Source: Streptomyces sp. M92
Lineage (GTDB): Bacteria > Actinomycetota > Actinomycetes > Streptomycetales > Streptomycetaceae
Assembly (NCBI RefSeq): GCF_028473745.1
Contig: NZ_CP101137.1
Coordinates: 7,447,501-7,511,500, forward strand
Direction: 5' to 3'
Length of the DNA: 64,000 bases
Shown here: one piece after another, positions 25,520 through 33,568 of the stretch
Numbering within the stretch: position 1 is the stretch's first letter
Layout of the letters: every line of letters begins with the position of its first letter
Notes under the pieces: model-generated
Databases searched by the model: none
Told to the model about the DNA's origin: nothing
Seen by the model: the letters and a program-made list of their open reading frames with translations, nothing else
Made by a program: the position numbers and the translations under genes

Positions 25520-25705
25520 TCACAGGTGGTGGGGCGGCTTCTCGTCGAGGAAGCGCTTCAGGTCGGCCGCGCTGTCGCCCTCGGGCCGCCCGCCCCAGCC
25601 GCGGTCGGTGTCGTCCGAGCTCTGCTGGTCCAGCGGGTCGTCGAAGTCCAGCGCGGGCCTGGGCGCGCGGGGGTCGGGGGCGGGGGGTTCGGGGGCGCTG
25701 CTCAT
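25520..25705 (-). CDS. Small hypothetical acidic protein, 61 aa
   Basis: It starts at ATG 25705 with TGGAGG just upstream, which marks it as a real gene. The sequence is Pro/Asp-rich at the N-terminus (EPPAPDPRAPRPALDFDDP) and ends GDSAADLKRFLDEKPPHHL. There is no membrane segment. I do not recognise a domain. It is convergent with mscL; the stops are 19 nt apart with no strong hairpin. Confidence 0.7.
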   Translation of the reverse strand: MSSAPEPPAPDPRAPRPALDFDDPLDQQSSDDTDRGWGGRPEGDSAADLKRFLDEKPPHHL

Positions 25706-25730
25706 GCCTCCAGGGTACGGCCCGCCCGGC

Positions 25731-25830
25731 GGGCGGTACTCCGTCCGACCGGCCCGGGGGGCGCCACTCCGTCCGGCCGGCCCGGTCCGGGGGGCGCCAC
25801 TCGGTCCGACCGGCCCGGTCCGGCGGGCGG
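25731..25830. repeat. GC-rich degenerate tandem repeat, about 3 x 32 bp
   Basis: Three copies of a unit with the order GGGCG, C/G-ACTC, C/G-GTCCG, CCGGCCCGG occur between the 61-aa gene and the ltrA remnant. Copies differ by point changes and by presence of TCCGG. No gene is visible here. Confidence 0.6.
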
Positions 25831-26017
25831 GGTCGTCCGCAGGCGGTCCCGCGCCGCCTCTGCTGTGCTGGGAGCCATGACGTCCAGCCCGACGCCCGCA
25901 GCAGCGTCCTCCAGTCCGCCCGGCGTCCAGCCGCCACTGCGCAGGCTGACGGCCCGCGGCCGGCACGAGTCGCATCGTGCGGCCACTCCGCTGGAGCTCT
26001 TCTTCGACCTGTGCTTC

Positions 26018-26140
26018 TTGACATCCTCTCCCTCTTAGAAGAGGGAGATTCCAACCCAGGCGGGTTGAGGTTCACGGGCGCTCGAACGGCTGGTGGCCGT
26101 TGTCGCCCCTCCGGCACCGGCTGCGCGCCGGGGGCGGGGG
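26018..26140 (-). ncRNA. Putative omega RNA (reRNA) at the tnpB 3' end
   Basis: In TnpB systems a guide RNA is transcribed from the 3' end of tnpB across the right end into flanking DNA. Here the expected scaffold would cover the last ~100 nt of tnpB, the 10-bp hairpin at 26027-26048 and the GATGTCAA terminus. The guide would then be the reverse complement of ltrA sequence below 26018. This is inferred from element architecture only; the 5' limit is arbitrary. Confidence 0.35.
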
Positions 26141-27354
26141 ATCCCGCCCTGTCCTGCCGCGACGTTGATACTCGCGTTGGTGTCCGCGTTGCAGATGAAG
26201 CCGCAGGAGGAGCAGACGAACTCGGCTTGGCTCTTGCGCGAGTTCTTGTCGATCCATCCGCAGGCACTGCACCGCAGGCTGGTGTACGGGGCCGGCACGT
26301 CCTCCACCCGGCCGGGGGCCTTGTCCTCGGTGCGCTGCCGCAGCAGACCCCACCCCTGCGCAAGGACGCTCCGGTTCAGCCCGGCCTTCGCGGCCCGGCC
26401 GTTCCTGAGGTACTGACCGGGCTGGTCGGGGTCGGGCTTCGCCCTGGCCCTGGCGGTCATCGTCTTGATGTTCAGCTTCTCGAACCGCATCAGGTCGTAC
26501 GAGCGGGCGAGCATCGTTGAGGTCTTCTCACACCAGTCCTTGCGCCGGTCGGCTTCGCGGGCCTTGATGCGCGCCACCTTGGCGTACTCGGCCGCCTTCC
26601 GGTCGCTGCCCTTGGGGGCCCTCGCCGCCCGACGCTGGTGCTTGCGGATCTGCGCCCGTTCCCTGACCGTGAGTTGCGGGCAGTTGAAGGTGCGGCCGTC
26701 CGACAGGGCCGCCGTGATCTTCACGCCTCGGTCGATGCCGATGACCTCGCCCGTGCCTGGGGCGTCGACGGGGTCGGGGATGACGGCGAACGCCGCATGC
26801 CACCGGCCGTTCTTGAGGGTGACACGGAATGTCTTCGCAGAAGGCAGGTGAGCGCCTTTTCCCTTGACGCTGAGGCGGAAGCGGACCCAGCCGCAGCCGG
26901 GCACCTTCACCCGCGCCCACCGGCGGTTGAGTTTGTGCACCACGACCGAGCGGCCAAAAACCTGCTTGCCGGTTCTCGGGTTCAGCTTCGGCGAACCGTC
27001 GGCCTCGCACTCGGGTACCCGGTCGGTGCCGATGACGCGGAAACCCTCGTGGCGGTACTTCTTCCGCCAGGTCGGCTCACCGAACCCGGAGGCGAACTTC
27101 GCGTTCTTGGCCTTGGCGAAGTCCTTCAGGGCCTGCTGCTGCACGTCCGCGTTCCCGGCGCCGAGCCAATCGTTGTCCCGGCGGGCCTCGGTGAGTTGAC
27201 GGCACTGCTCCGCGAGACCGGGGGCGGACTTCCGGCCGGGCTTCCAGTGCGAGTGCTGCTCCACGGCGAGGTTCCAGACGTACCGGGCGTGCGCACAGTG
27301 CAGCAGCATCCGCTGCTCCTGCTCACGCGTCGGGTACAGCCGGAACCTGGTCAT
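26035..27354 (-). CDS. tnpB: TnpB RNA-guided nuclease, IS200/IS605 type
   Basis: The protein is 439 aa from ATG 27354. The N-terminal OrfB_HTH-like region (RFRLYPTREQEQRMLLHCAH) is followed by a split RuvC nuclease: Asp208 in GIDRGVK, Glu292 in MRFEKLNIK and Asp391 in ICNADTNASINVA. A zinc finger with Cys362, 365, 381 and 384 (CSAC, CSSC) lies before RuvC-III. All three acidic residues are present, so nuclease activity is plausible. TnpB uses an omega RNA to cut target DNA and helps retain the element. No other transposase gene accompanies it. Confidence 0.93.
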   Translation of the reverse strand: MTRFRLYPTREQEQRMLLHCAHARYVWNLAVEQHSHWKPGRKSAPGLAEQCRQLTEARRDNDWLGAGNADVQQQALKDFAKAKNAKFASGFGEPTWRKKYRHEGFRVIGTDRVPECEADGSPKLNPRTGKQVFGRSVVVHKLNRRWARVKVPGCGWVRFRLSVKGKGAHLPSAKTFRVTLKNGRWHAAFAVIPDPVDAPGTGEVIGIDRGVKITAALSDGRTFNCPQLTVRERAQIRKHQRRAARAPKGSDRKAAEYAKVARIKAREADRRKDWCEKTSTMLARSYDLMRFEKLNIKTMTARARAKPDPDQPGQYLRNGRAAKAGLNRSVLAQGWGLLRQRTEDKAPGRVEDVPAPYTSLRCSACGWIDKNSRKSQAEFVCSSCGFICNADTNASINVAAGQGGIPRPRRAAGAGGATTATSRSSAREPQPAWVGISLF

Positions 27355-27406
27355 GCCGCCATACTAGGCACTTAACTGACGTATCGTCAGCTGAATCCTC
27401 GAATAC

Positions 27407-27611
27407 CGGATGCCCTGTACGACACCGCCATGGCACTCGCCGCCGCCGAGAACCACTCGCTGACCACGTGGCCGGTCGCCGTAGTGCGACGTACCGCCAT
27501 GGCGACCGGGACGCCGGATCGCCCTGGCGGCGATCCGGCTACTCCTGCCCCGCTACGCAGGAGCGGGCATTCACCCCGGCCCTGAAGGACCGGGCACCCT
27601 GCCCGAAACAA
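27407..27611. other. Unassigned 205-bp segment with a second IS-end-like hairpin
   Basis: Between the TnpB element and the ltrA remainder lies DNA that does not encode LtrA. Near 27546-27605 two hairpins occur: TGCCCCGCT against AGCGGGCA, then CCGG-CCC-TGAA-GG-A-CCGG followed by GCACCCTGCCC. This resembles the ends of other Streptomyces TnpB elements, so it may be a relic of a second insertion. The first 140 bp show nothing I recognise. Confidence 0.4.
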
Positions 27612-28035
27612 GGGTGGGTGTTCGCGTCGGCGGCGGCGATCGGGGCGGGCCTGGAGGTGGCCGTGGAGCAGACGGTGGGCGAGGCGCACATCTCGACGCT
27701 CGCGGCGTCCGCAGCGGTGACCCTGCCGACGGCGCTGTTCCTGCTCACGGTGTGGGCGCTGCATGCACGGCACTTCAAGGTGGGCGTCGCCGAGCAGTCG
27801 GTGCTGCCGACGGCCGCGCTGCTGGTCCTGTGCTGCACCTTCGCCGGCGGCCTGGCGGTGCTCGCTGCGGGGCTCGTCCTCGCGGCGGCCGTGGCGTCCG
27901 GGGTGCTCCTGACCGCGCGGCGGAGCGTGCCGGAACGCGGCCCGGCGGCGTCCACCGGCTGACAGCCCGGTCCCGCACTCCCCCAAGGGCACCGCCCTCC
28001 TCCGTCGGGGCCCGTGCCTGGACCAGACTGACGGC

Positions 28036-29079
28036 ATGACAGTTGACGCATTGACCGATGTCCCCGGCCTGCTGGTGGGGCACGCGACCCGCCGGGGCGA
28101 CGGGTGGCTCACCGGCACGACGGTGGTCCTCGCGCCGGAGGACGGGGCGGTCGCCGCCGTGGACGTGCGGGGCGGCGGGCCCGGCACCAAGGAGACCGAC
28201 GCGCTCGATCCGCGCAACCTGGTGCAGCGGGTCCAGGCGCTGGTACTGACCGGCGGCAGCGCGTACGGGCTCGACGCGGCCTCGGGGGTGATGGCCTGGC
28301 TGGAGGAGCGGGGCCGTGGGGTGCGCGTCGGCCCGGACCCCGCTCATGTGGTGCCGGTGGTGCCCGCCGCCTGCGTCTTCGACCTGGGGCGCGGCGGCGA
28401 CTTCCGGGCCAGGCCGGACGCGGCCACCGGCCGGGCGGCGGTGGAGGCGGCGCATGCGAGCACGCCGGGTGGTGAGGTGGCCGAAGGGTGTGTCGGGGCG
28501 GGCACCGGAGCGGTGGTCGGCACGCTGAAGGGCGGGGTGGGCACCGCGAGCACCGTGCTGGACTCGGGGATCACGGTGGCGGCGCTGGTGGTGGCGAACG
28601 CGGCGGGGTCGGTGACCGACCCGGAGACGGGGGTGCTGTTCGGGGAGCTGTTCCGGGGCGGACGGGTGCGGTACCCGGAGCCGGAGGTGCACGAGGCCGC
28701 CGGGCGCCGGCTCGCCGCGGTCGCGGCGAGGAACGCGCCGCCCCCGCTGAACACCACCCTCGCCGTGGTCGCCACCGACGCGGACCTGACCAAGGCCCAG
28801 GCGCAGAAGCTGGCCGGCACGGCGCACGACGGCATCGCGCGTGCCGTACGGCCGGTGCATCTGCTGAGCGACGGGGACACGGTGTTCGCCCTGGCGACCG
28901 GGGCGCGTCCGCTCGACGCGGGGCAGCCGCTCGCGCTGAACGAGGTGCTGGCGGCGGGCGCGGACGTGGTGACGCGGGCGATCGTGCGGGCCGTACGGGC
29001 CGCCGGGCCGGTGGACGGGCCGGGCGGGGCGTGGCCGTCGTACACGGAGTTGTACGGGCGTGAGCCGAGGGTCAGTTGA
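28036..29079 (+). CDS. P1 (DmpA/BapA) family peptidase
   Basis: This 347-aa N-terminal nucleophile hydrolase is of the S58/P1 family. It begins with the typical DVPGLLVGHATRRGDGWLTG and has LVLTGGSAYGLDAASGVM and GCVGAGTGAVVGTLKGGVGTAS. The autoprocessing site is in PPLNTTLAVVATDADL, where Thr replaces the Ser of DmpA. Family members are D- or beta-aminopeptidases that self-cleave into two chains. The start is ATG 28036. The gene is monocistronic, and its stop falls in a 16-bp tandem repeat. Confidence 0.88.
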   Translation: MTVDALTDVPGLLVGHATRRGDGWLTGTTVVLAPEDGAVAAVDVRGGGPGTKETDALDPRNLVQRVQALVLTGGSAYGLDAASGVMAWLEERGRGVRVGPDPAHVVPVVPAACVFDLGRGGDFRARPDAATGRAAVEAAHASTPGGEVAEGCVGAGTGAVVGTLKGGVGTASTVLDSGITVAALVVANAAGSVTDPETGVLFGELFRGGRVRYPEPEVHEAAGRRLAAVAARNAPPPLNTTLAVVATDADLTKAQAQKLAGTAHDGIARAVRPVHLLSDGDTVFALATGARPLDAGQPLALNEVLAAGADVVTRAIVRAVRAAGPVDGPGGAWPSYTELYGREPRVS

Positions 29080-29138
29080 GACGGGGGGCGGTTGAGACGG
29101 AGGCCGGTTGAGCCGCAGGCCGGTTGAGCCGCAGGCGG
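29075..29138. repeat. Four 16-bp tandem repeats spanning a stop codon
   Basis: Units GTTGAGACGGGGGGCG, GTTGAGACGGAGGCCG, GTTGAGCCGCAGGCCG and GTTGAGCCGCAGGCGG follow each other without gaps. The TGA in the first unit is the stop codon of the P1 peptidase gene. The rest of the 183-bp gap holds no gene; GGAG at about 29253 serves the next start. Confidence 0.85.
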
Positions 29139-29262
29139 GGGCGATTGTCCCGGTTCTGTCACGCGTGGGCGTCGCGGGCGGCCGACGGGAACCCGGACGG
29201 CCCCGCCCGCCTCTACGGGATTGAAGGCAACACCGCACAACACCTCATTCCTGGAGCAGCCC

Positions 29263-30483
29263 GTGACAAGGCCGGTCATAGCATCGCGGCGCGTACTGGG
29301 GGCCTGTGCCGCCCTGGTGGTCGGCGCCCTCACCCTCACCGCCTGCGGTGGCAGCGCCAGCGCCGACGACAAGAAGGACGGCAAGGGCGGTGGCGCGGAC
29401 TCCGCGAAGACCTCCGCCGCGAAGGTCGTGATCTCGGCCGAGGACGGTTCGACCGGTGCCTCGATCAACACGACCGGTGTGAAGGTCACCGACGGGCGGC
29501 TGACCGAGGTGCGGATGACCGTCGCGGAGACGGGGGCGGCCGTGCCGGGCGCGCTCTCCGCCGACGGCGGCAGCTGGAAGCCGAAGGAGCAGCTGGAGCG
29601 GGGGACCGAGTACCGGATCCACGCGACCGCGAAGGACGCCGACGGCCGTACGTCCGCCGCCGACTCGGTCTTCACCACGGTCTCCGCGGCCAACAGCTTC
29701 ATCGGCACCTACACCCCGGACGGCGGAACCACGGTGGGCGTGGGGATGCCGGTGTCGTTCAAGTTCGACAAGGCGATCAGCGACAAGAAGAACGTGCAGT
29801 CGCACATCTCGGTCACCTCCAGCAGCGGTCAGGAGGTGGTCGGGCACTGGTTCGGCGACCAGCGGCTCGACTTCCGGCCCGAGGAGTACTGGAAGGCCGG
29901 CTCGAAGGTCACGATGAAGATCGACCTGGACGGAGTGGAGGGCGCGAACGGCGTCCACGGCGTGCAGAAGAAGACCGTCACCTTCACGGTGGGCCGCGCC
30001 CAGGTCTCCACGGTCGACGCGAACACCCAGACCATGACCGTCGTACGGGACGGCGAGACGCTCAGGTCGGTCCCCGTCTCGGCGGGCAGCGCCGAGACCC
30101 CGACGTACAACGGGCAGATGGTGATCTCGTCGAAGTCGAAGGAGATGCGCATGGACGGCTCCACGGTCGGGTTCACGTACGACATCCCGGACGTGCCGCA
30201 CGCGATGCGGCTGAGCCGTTCCGGCACCTTCCTCCACGGCAACTACTGGTACGACAAGGGCAATCCGCCCTTCGGCGTGCAGGGCACCAGCCACGGCTGT
30301 GTCGGGCTGCGGGACGTGCAGGGCGGGCAGGGCGCCACGGACGGCAAGTGGTTCTTCGACAACTCGCTCGTCGGGGACGTGGTGGTCGTCAAGAACTCCC
30401 CGGACGGCACGATCGCGCCGGACAACGGCCTCAACGGCTGGAACATGGCGTGGAGCGAGTGGGTCGCCGGGAGCGCCGTCTGA
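29263..30483 (+). CDS. L,D-transpeptidase lipoprotein
   Basis: The protein is 406 aa from GTG 29263 (GGAG upstream). The signal has a twin-arginine-like SRRVLGA and a lipobox LTAC with Cys28, so the mature protein is a lipoprotein. Immunoglobulin-like domains (about residues 60-260) precede a YkuD domain. The active site reads HGNYWYDKG...GTSHGCVGLRD with the catalytic Cys in SHGC. This resembles mycobacterial Ldt enzymes, which make 3-3 crosslinks in peptidoglycan and resist most beta-lactams. It is a single gene, closed by the terminator at 30527. Confidence 0.92.
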   Translation: MTRPVIASRRVLGACAALVVGALTLTACGGSASADDKKDGKGGGADSAKTSAAKVVISAEDGSTGASINTTGVKVTDGRLTEVRMTVAETGAAVPGALSADGGSWKPKEQLERGTEYRIHATAKDADGRTSAADSVFTTVSAANSFIGTYTPDGGTTVGVGMPVSFKFDKAISDKKNVQSHISVTSSSGQEVVGHWFGDQRLDFRPEEYWKAGSKVTMKIDLDGVEGANGVHGVQKKTVTFTVGRAQVSTVDANTQTMTVVRDGETLRSVPVSAGSAETPTYNGQMVISSKSKEMRMDGSTVGFTYDIPDVPHAMRLSRSGTFLHGNYWYDKGNPPFGVQGTSHGCVGLRDVQGGQGATDGKWFFDNSLVGDVVVVKNSPDGTIAPDNGLNGWNMAWSEWVAGSAV

Positions 30484-30526
30484 CCGGACGTCCGGCCTTT
30501 TGACCAGCATATTTTGACGGTTCGTC

Positions 30527-30565
30527 GGGTCGCGCGGGAACTCCTCGCGCGGCCCGCGCGTTTTT
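30527..30565 (+). terminator. Terminator after L,D-transpeptidase gene
   Basis: A 10-bp stem GGGTCGCGCG with CGCGCGGCCC (one T-G pair), then GCGCG and five T's at 30561-30565. A smaller palindrome CCGGACGTCCGG sits directly after the stop codon (30484-30495). Confidence 0.75.
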
Positions 30566-30660
30566 CGTGCGGACGTTTTCTCGGTTCCCGGACATGATGT
30601 CCGACCGAGGGGCTACGGTATGCACCCACAAGGTGACATGCAGCAACGCCGGGAGAAACC

Positions 30661-31407
30661 TTGAGCGTTCCGTACGAGACGGCAGCGTACGAACCACCCG
30701 AGTCGCCCGAGTCTCCGGAGGAGCACCTCATGCGACTGCTCGGTCGGGCACTGAACTCGTTCGAGCTGCCCGACGAGACGATACGGCAGCTGGACTGCGC
30801 GCTGGCGCACGACGGTTCGCTGCACTCCGCGCACCACAGCGCGGGGCTGCACCGCGAGACGTACCGGCACACCTGGCTGCTCGCCGACGGCGCGGCCGTC
30901 ACGCTGTGGGAGCTCGTCCACAACACGACCCCGGGCGGCGAACCGCAGCACGAGGTGTACGTCGACGAGGAGGAGCTGCGCGCCGCCACCGCCCGGCTGG
31001 CCCTGCCGCCGGACACCCCCGACTTCGAACTGCCGGTGCAGGTGCAGTTGTCGCCGGTCGCCACCCCCCGGCACAGCTACGCCCCCGACGCCTCGGCGGA
31101 CCACGCCCGCCGGCTGCTGCGCCGCGCGGAGAACCCTGACCGGCCCGGCGCCGAGCTGGCCGCCCGGCTGGCGACGGCGTCCGCGCACCAGATCACGCAG
31201 GCCTTCGGCGGTCCCGGCCGCGCGCGCCGCGCCCGGGTCGGCTTCTCGCTCTACGAGCACGCGTTCCTGCTGCGCGACGGCTCGGAGGTCTCCCTCTGGG
31301 AGGTCGAGCACACGGCCACGCCCGACGGGCGGCACATGTGCGAGGTGTACGCCGGCGAGGACACCGCCCGCCGGGCGATGGAGCGCAGGGCGGCACAGGT
31401 CTCCTGA
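30661..31407 (+). CDS. DUF6227-like protein with internal duplication
   Basis: The protein is 248 aa from TTG 30661, chosen because GGGAG precedes it and the frame continues directly (SVPYETAAYEPPE). It is soluble, without signal or membrane segment. Two repeats are visible, about residues 22-115 and 147-245. They share H-x-x-RLL-x-RA, then W/F-LL-x-DG-x-x-V-x-LWE-x-x-H, T-x-x-G, and C/H-EVY-x-x-E. This is a Streptomyces family of unknown function. It is convergent with fruA. Confidence 0.8.
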   Translation: MSVPYETAAYEPPESPESPEEHLMRLLGRALNSFELPDETIRQLDCALAHDGSLHSAHHSAGLHRETYRHTWLLADGAAVTLWELVHNTTPGGEPQHEVYVDEEELRAATARLALPPDTPDFELPVQVQLSPVATPRHSYAPDASADHARRLLRRAENPDRPGAELAARLATASAHQITQAFGGPGRARRARVGFSLYEHAFLLRDGSEVSLWEVEHTATPDGRHMCEVYAGEDTARRAMERRAAQVS

Positions 31408-31448
31408 GAGCGGCGCCGGTTCCTGAGCATGCGGGCGTAGCGCGCGGG

Positions 31449-31475
31449 CCGGGCCCCGTACGGACCCGGGCCCGG
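31449..31475. terminator. Convergent terminator between DUF6227 gene and fruA
   Basis: CCGGGCCC (31449-31456) pairs with GGGCCCGG (31468-31475) around an 11-nt loop in the 91-bp convergent gap. It has no T-tract, as is common in Streptomyces. Confidence 0.6.
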
Positions 31476-31498
31476 ACATCACCGGCGTGTGCCGTCCC

Positions 31499-33568
31499 TC
31501 ACGCGGCCACCGGCTGCTTCGCCCCCGACGACGGGGCCGCCGGACCCGCGCCGCCCGGCCCCTGCGCCACCGCCCCCGGCGCCGGCTTGCGCAGGCCCTT
31601 GAGGACGATCACCAGGGCCGTGGTGACGCAGACGCCCGCCGCGATGGCGACCAGGTAGAGCAGCGGGTTGCCGATCAGCGGCACCACGAAGATGCCCCCG
31701 TGCGGGGCGCGCAGCGTGGCGCCGAAGGCCATCGACAGGGCGCCGGTGACCGCGCCGCCCGCCATCGACGCCGGGATGACCCGCAGCGGGTCGGCCGCGG
31801 CGAACGGGATCGCGCCCTCGGAGATGAAGGAGGCGCCCAGCACCCAGGCGGCCTTGCCGTTCTCGCGTTCGGCCGCGTTGAAGAGCTTGCTCCGCACGGT
31901 CGTGGCCAGGGCCATGGCCAGCGGCGGGACCATACCGGCCGCCATGACCGCCGCCATGATCTTCATCGCCGAGTCGCTGGGGTCGGTGACGGCGATGCCG
32001 GCTGTGGCGAAGGCGTACGCGACCTTGTTGACCGGGCCGCCCAGGTCGAAGCACATCATCAGGCCCAGCAGGGCGCCGAGCAGGACCGCGTTGGCGCCGG
32101 ACAGGCCGCTCAGCCAGTCGGTCATCGCCTGCTGCGCGGACGCGATGGGCTTGCCGATCACCACGAACATCAGGAACCCGACGACCGCCGAGGAGACCAG
32201 CGGGATCACCACCACCGGCATGATCCCGCGCAGCGCCGACGGGATGCGTATCCGCTGGATCGCCATCACCACGGCACCGGAGATCAGACCCGCCACCAGG
32301 CCGCCGAGGAAACCGGCGTTGATGGTCAGCGCGATCGAGCCGCCGACGAAGCCGGGGACGAGACCCGGGCGGTCGGCCATGCCGTAGGCGATGTATCCGG
32401 CCAGCACCGGGACGAGGAAGGCGAAGGCCACGCCGCCGATCTGGAACAGCAGCGCCGCCCAGCTGTCCGCCTGCGACCACACGAAGTGGTCCGTCACCGA
32501 CGGCGCCTCGTTGATCTCGTAGCCGCCGATCGCGAAGCCCAGGGCGATGAGCAGACCGCCCGCGGCGACGAACGGCACCATGTAACTGACGCCGGACATC
32601 AGCCAGACGCGCAGCTTCGTCCCGTACCCGTCACCGGAGCTCCCGCCGCGCTCGACGGGCGTCGCACCGGAGGAACCGGCCCCACCGGCCCCACTGACCC
32701 CACCGGCCGCCGTGACCTCTCCGCGCGCCGCCTTGCCGCGGACCTCGCCGATCAGCTCGCCGGGCCGGTTGATGGCCGCCTTGACGCCGGTGTCCACGGT
32801 GGGCTTGCCGACGAAGCGCTCCTTGTCGCGTACGGGCACGTCGTGGGCGAAGATCACGCCGTCCGCCGCCTCGATCACCGCCGGGTCGAGCCGGGTGAAC
32901 CCGGCCGAGCCCTGCGTCTCGACGGAGACCTCGACGCCCGCCTCGCGGCCGGCGTTCTCCAGCGACTCGGCCGCCATGTAGGTGTGTGCGATGCCGGTGG
33001 GGCAGGAGGTGACGGCGACCACGCGGAAGGGGCGTGCGGGTTCGCCGGGGGCTTCGTCGGCGCTGCCCGTGGCGGTCCCGGCGGAGGCCGCCGCCGGGAC
33101 CGCCACGGAGTCCTCGGTGCCGTCCGGCTCCTCCCCGCGGATCAGCGCCGCCGCGGCCGTCGCGTCTCCCGCCGACCGCAGCGCGTCGGTGAACTCGGCG
33201 TTCATCAGCTGCCGGGCCAGGGAGGACAGGATCGTCAGGTGGGCGTCGTCGGCGCCCGCCGGAGCGGCGATGAGGAAGATCAGGTCGGCCGGTCCGTCCG
33301 CCGCCCCGAAGTCGATGCCGGCCGCGCTGCGCCCGAAGGCGAGCGTCGGCTCGGTGACGTGCGCGCTGCGGCAGTGCGGGATGCCGATGCCGCCGTCGAG
33401 GCCGGTCGGCATCTGCGCCTCGCGGGCGGCCACGTCGGCGAGGAAGGCGTCCAGGTCGGTCACCCGGCCCAGGGCCACCATCCGCTCGGCGAGGGCGCGC
33501 GCCGCCGCTTCCTTGGTGTCGGCGGACAGGTCGAGGTCGACCAGGTCCGCGGTGATCATCTCGCTCAT
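31499..33568 (-). CDS. fruA: Fructose-specific PTS transporter, EIIABC
   Basis: This 689-aa three-domain permease has an EIIA domain with phospho-His65 (GIGIPHCRS) and an EIIB domain with Cys189 (VTSCPTGIAHTYMAA). The EIIC membrane domain, about residues 300-670, has some nine helices (GVSYMVPFVAAGGLLIALGF, DLGGPVNKVAYAF). It imports fructose and phosphorylates it at C1. Start ATG 33568 has AAGGAG 8 nt upstream. Unlike the usual tight fruK-fruA junction, 358 bp separate it from fruK, covered by an ORF with ATGA overlaps at both ends. Regulation is by FruR. Confidence 0.95.
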   Translation of the reverse strand: MSEMITADLVDLDLSADTKEAAARALAERMVALGRVTDLDAFLADVAAREAQMPTGLDGGIGIPHCRSAHVTEPTLAFGRSAAGIDFGAADGPADLIFLIAAPAGADDAHLTILSSLARQLMNAEFTDALRSAGDATAAAALIRGEEPDGTEDSVAVPAAASAGTATGSADEAPGEPARPFRVVAVTSCPTGIAHTYMAAESLENAGREAGVEVSVETQGSAGFTRLDPAVIEAADGVIFAHDVPVRDKERFVGKPTVDTGVKAAINRPGELIGEVRGKAARGEVTAAGGVSGAGGAGSSGATPVERGGSSGDGYGTKLRVWLMSGVSYMVPFVAAGGLLIALGFAIGGYEINEAPSVTDHFVWSQADSWAALLFQIGGVAFAFLVPVLAGYIAYGMADRPGLVPGFVGGSIALTINAGFLGGLVAGLISGAVVMAIQRIRIPSALRGIMPVVVIPLVSSAVVGFLMFVVIGKPIASAQQAMTDWLSGLSGANAVLLGALLGLMMCFDLGGPVNKVAYAFATAGIAVTDPSDSAMKIMAAVMAAGMVPPLAMALATTVRSKLFNAAERENGKAAWVLGASFISEGAIPFAAADPLRVIPASMAGGAVTGALSMAFGATLRAPHGGIFVVPLIGNPLLYLVAIAAGVCVTTALVIVLKGLRKPAPGAVAQGPGGAGPAAPSSGAKQPVAA

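Larger units (their letters stand above)
26018..27400 (-). mobile_element. TnpB-only element of the IS200/IS605 superfamily
   Basis: The right end on the minus strand is marked by a 22-nt hairpin, TCTCCCTCTT-AG-AAGAGGGAGA (26027-26048), followed by GGATGTCAA at the junction with ltrA. The left end has CTGACG-TAT-CGTCAG (27376-27390) 22 nt upstream of tnpB. Subterminal hairpins instead of inverted repeats are characteristic of IS200/IS605 elements. No TnpA Y1 transposase is present, so it is non-autonomous. The outer left limit is approximate. Confidence 0.75.
25877..27962 (+). pseudogene. ltrA-family membrane protein gene, disrupted and missing its centre
   Basis: The 5' part runs from ATG 25877 (GGGAG upstream) for 47 codons to HRAATPLELFFDLCF at 26017. 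This is the conserved start of the low-temperature-requirement A family. The 3' part resumes at about 27615 with WVFASAAAIGAGLEVAVEQ and continues through three hydrophobic helices to the TGA at 27962. Between them lie a TnpB element and about 200 bp of unrelated sequence. The family usually has 370-400 residues; 47 plus about 115 remain, so roughly the central half is deleted. The gene cannot make a functional product. Confidence 0.8.
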
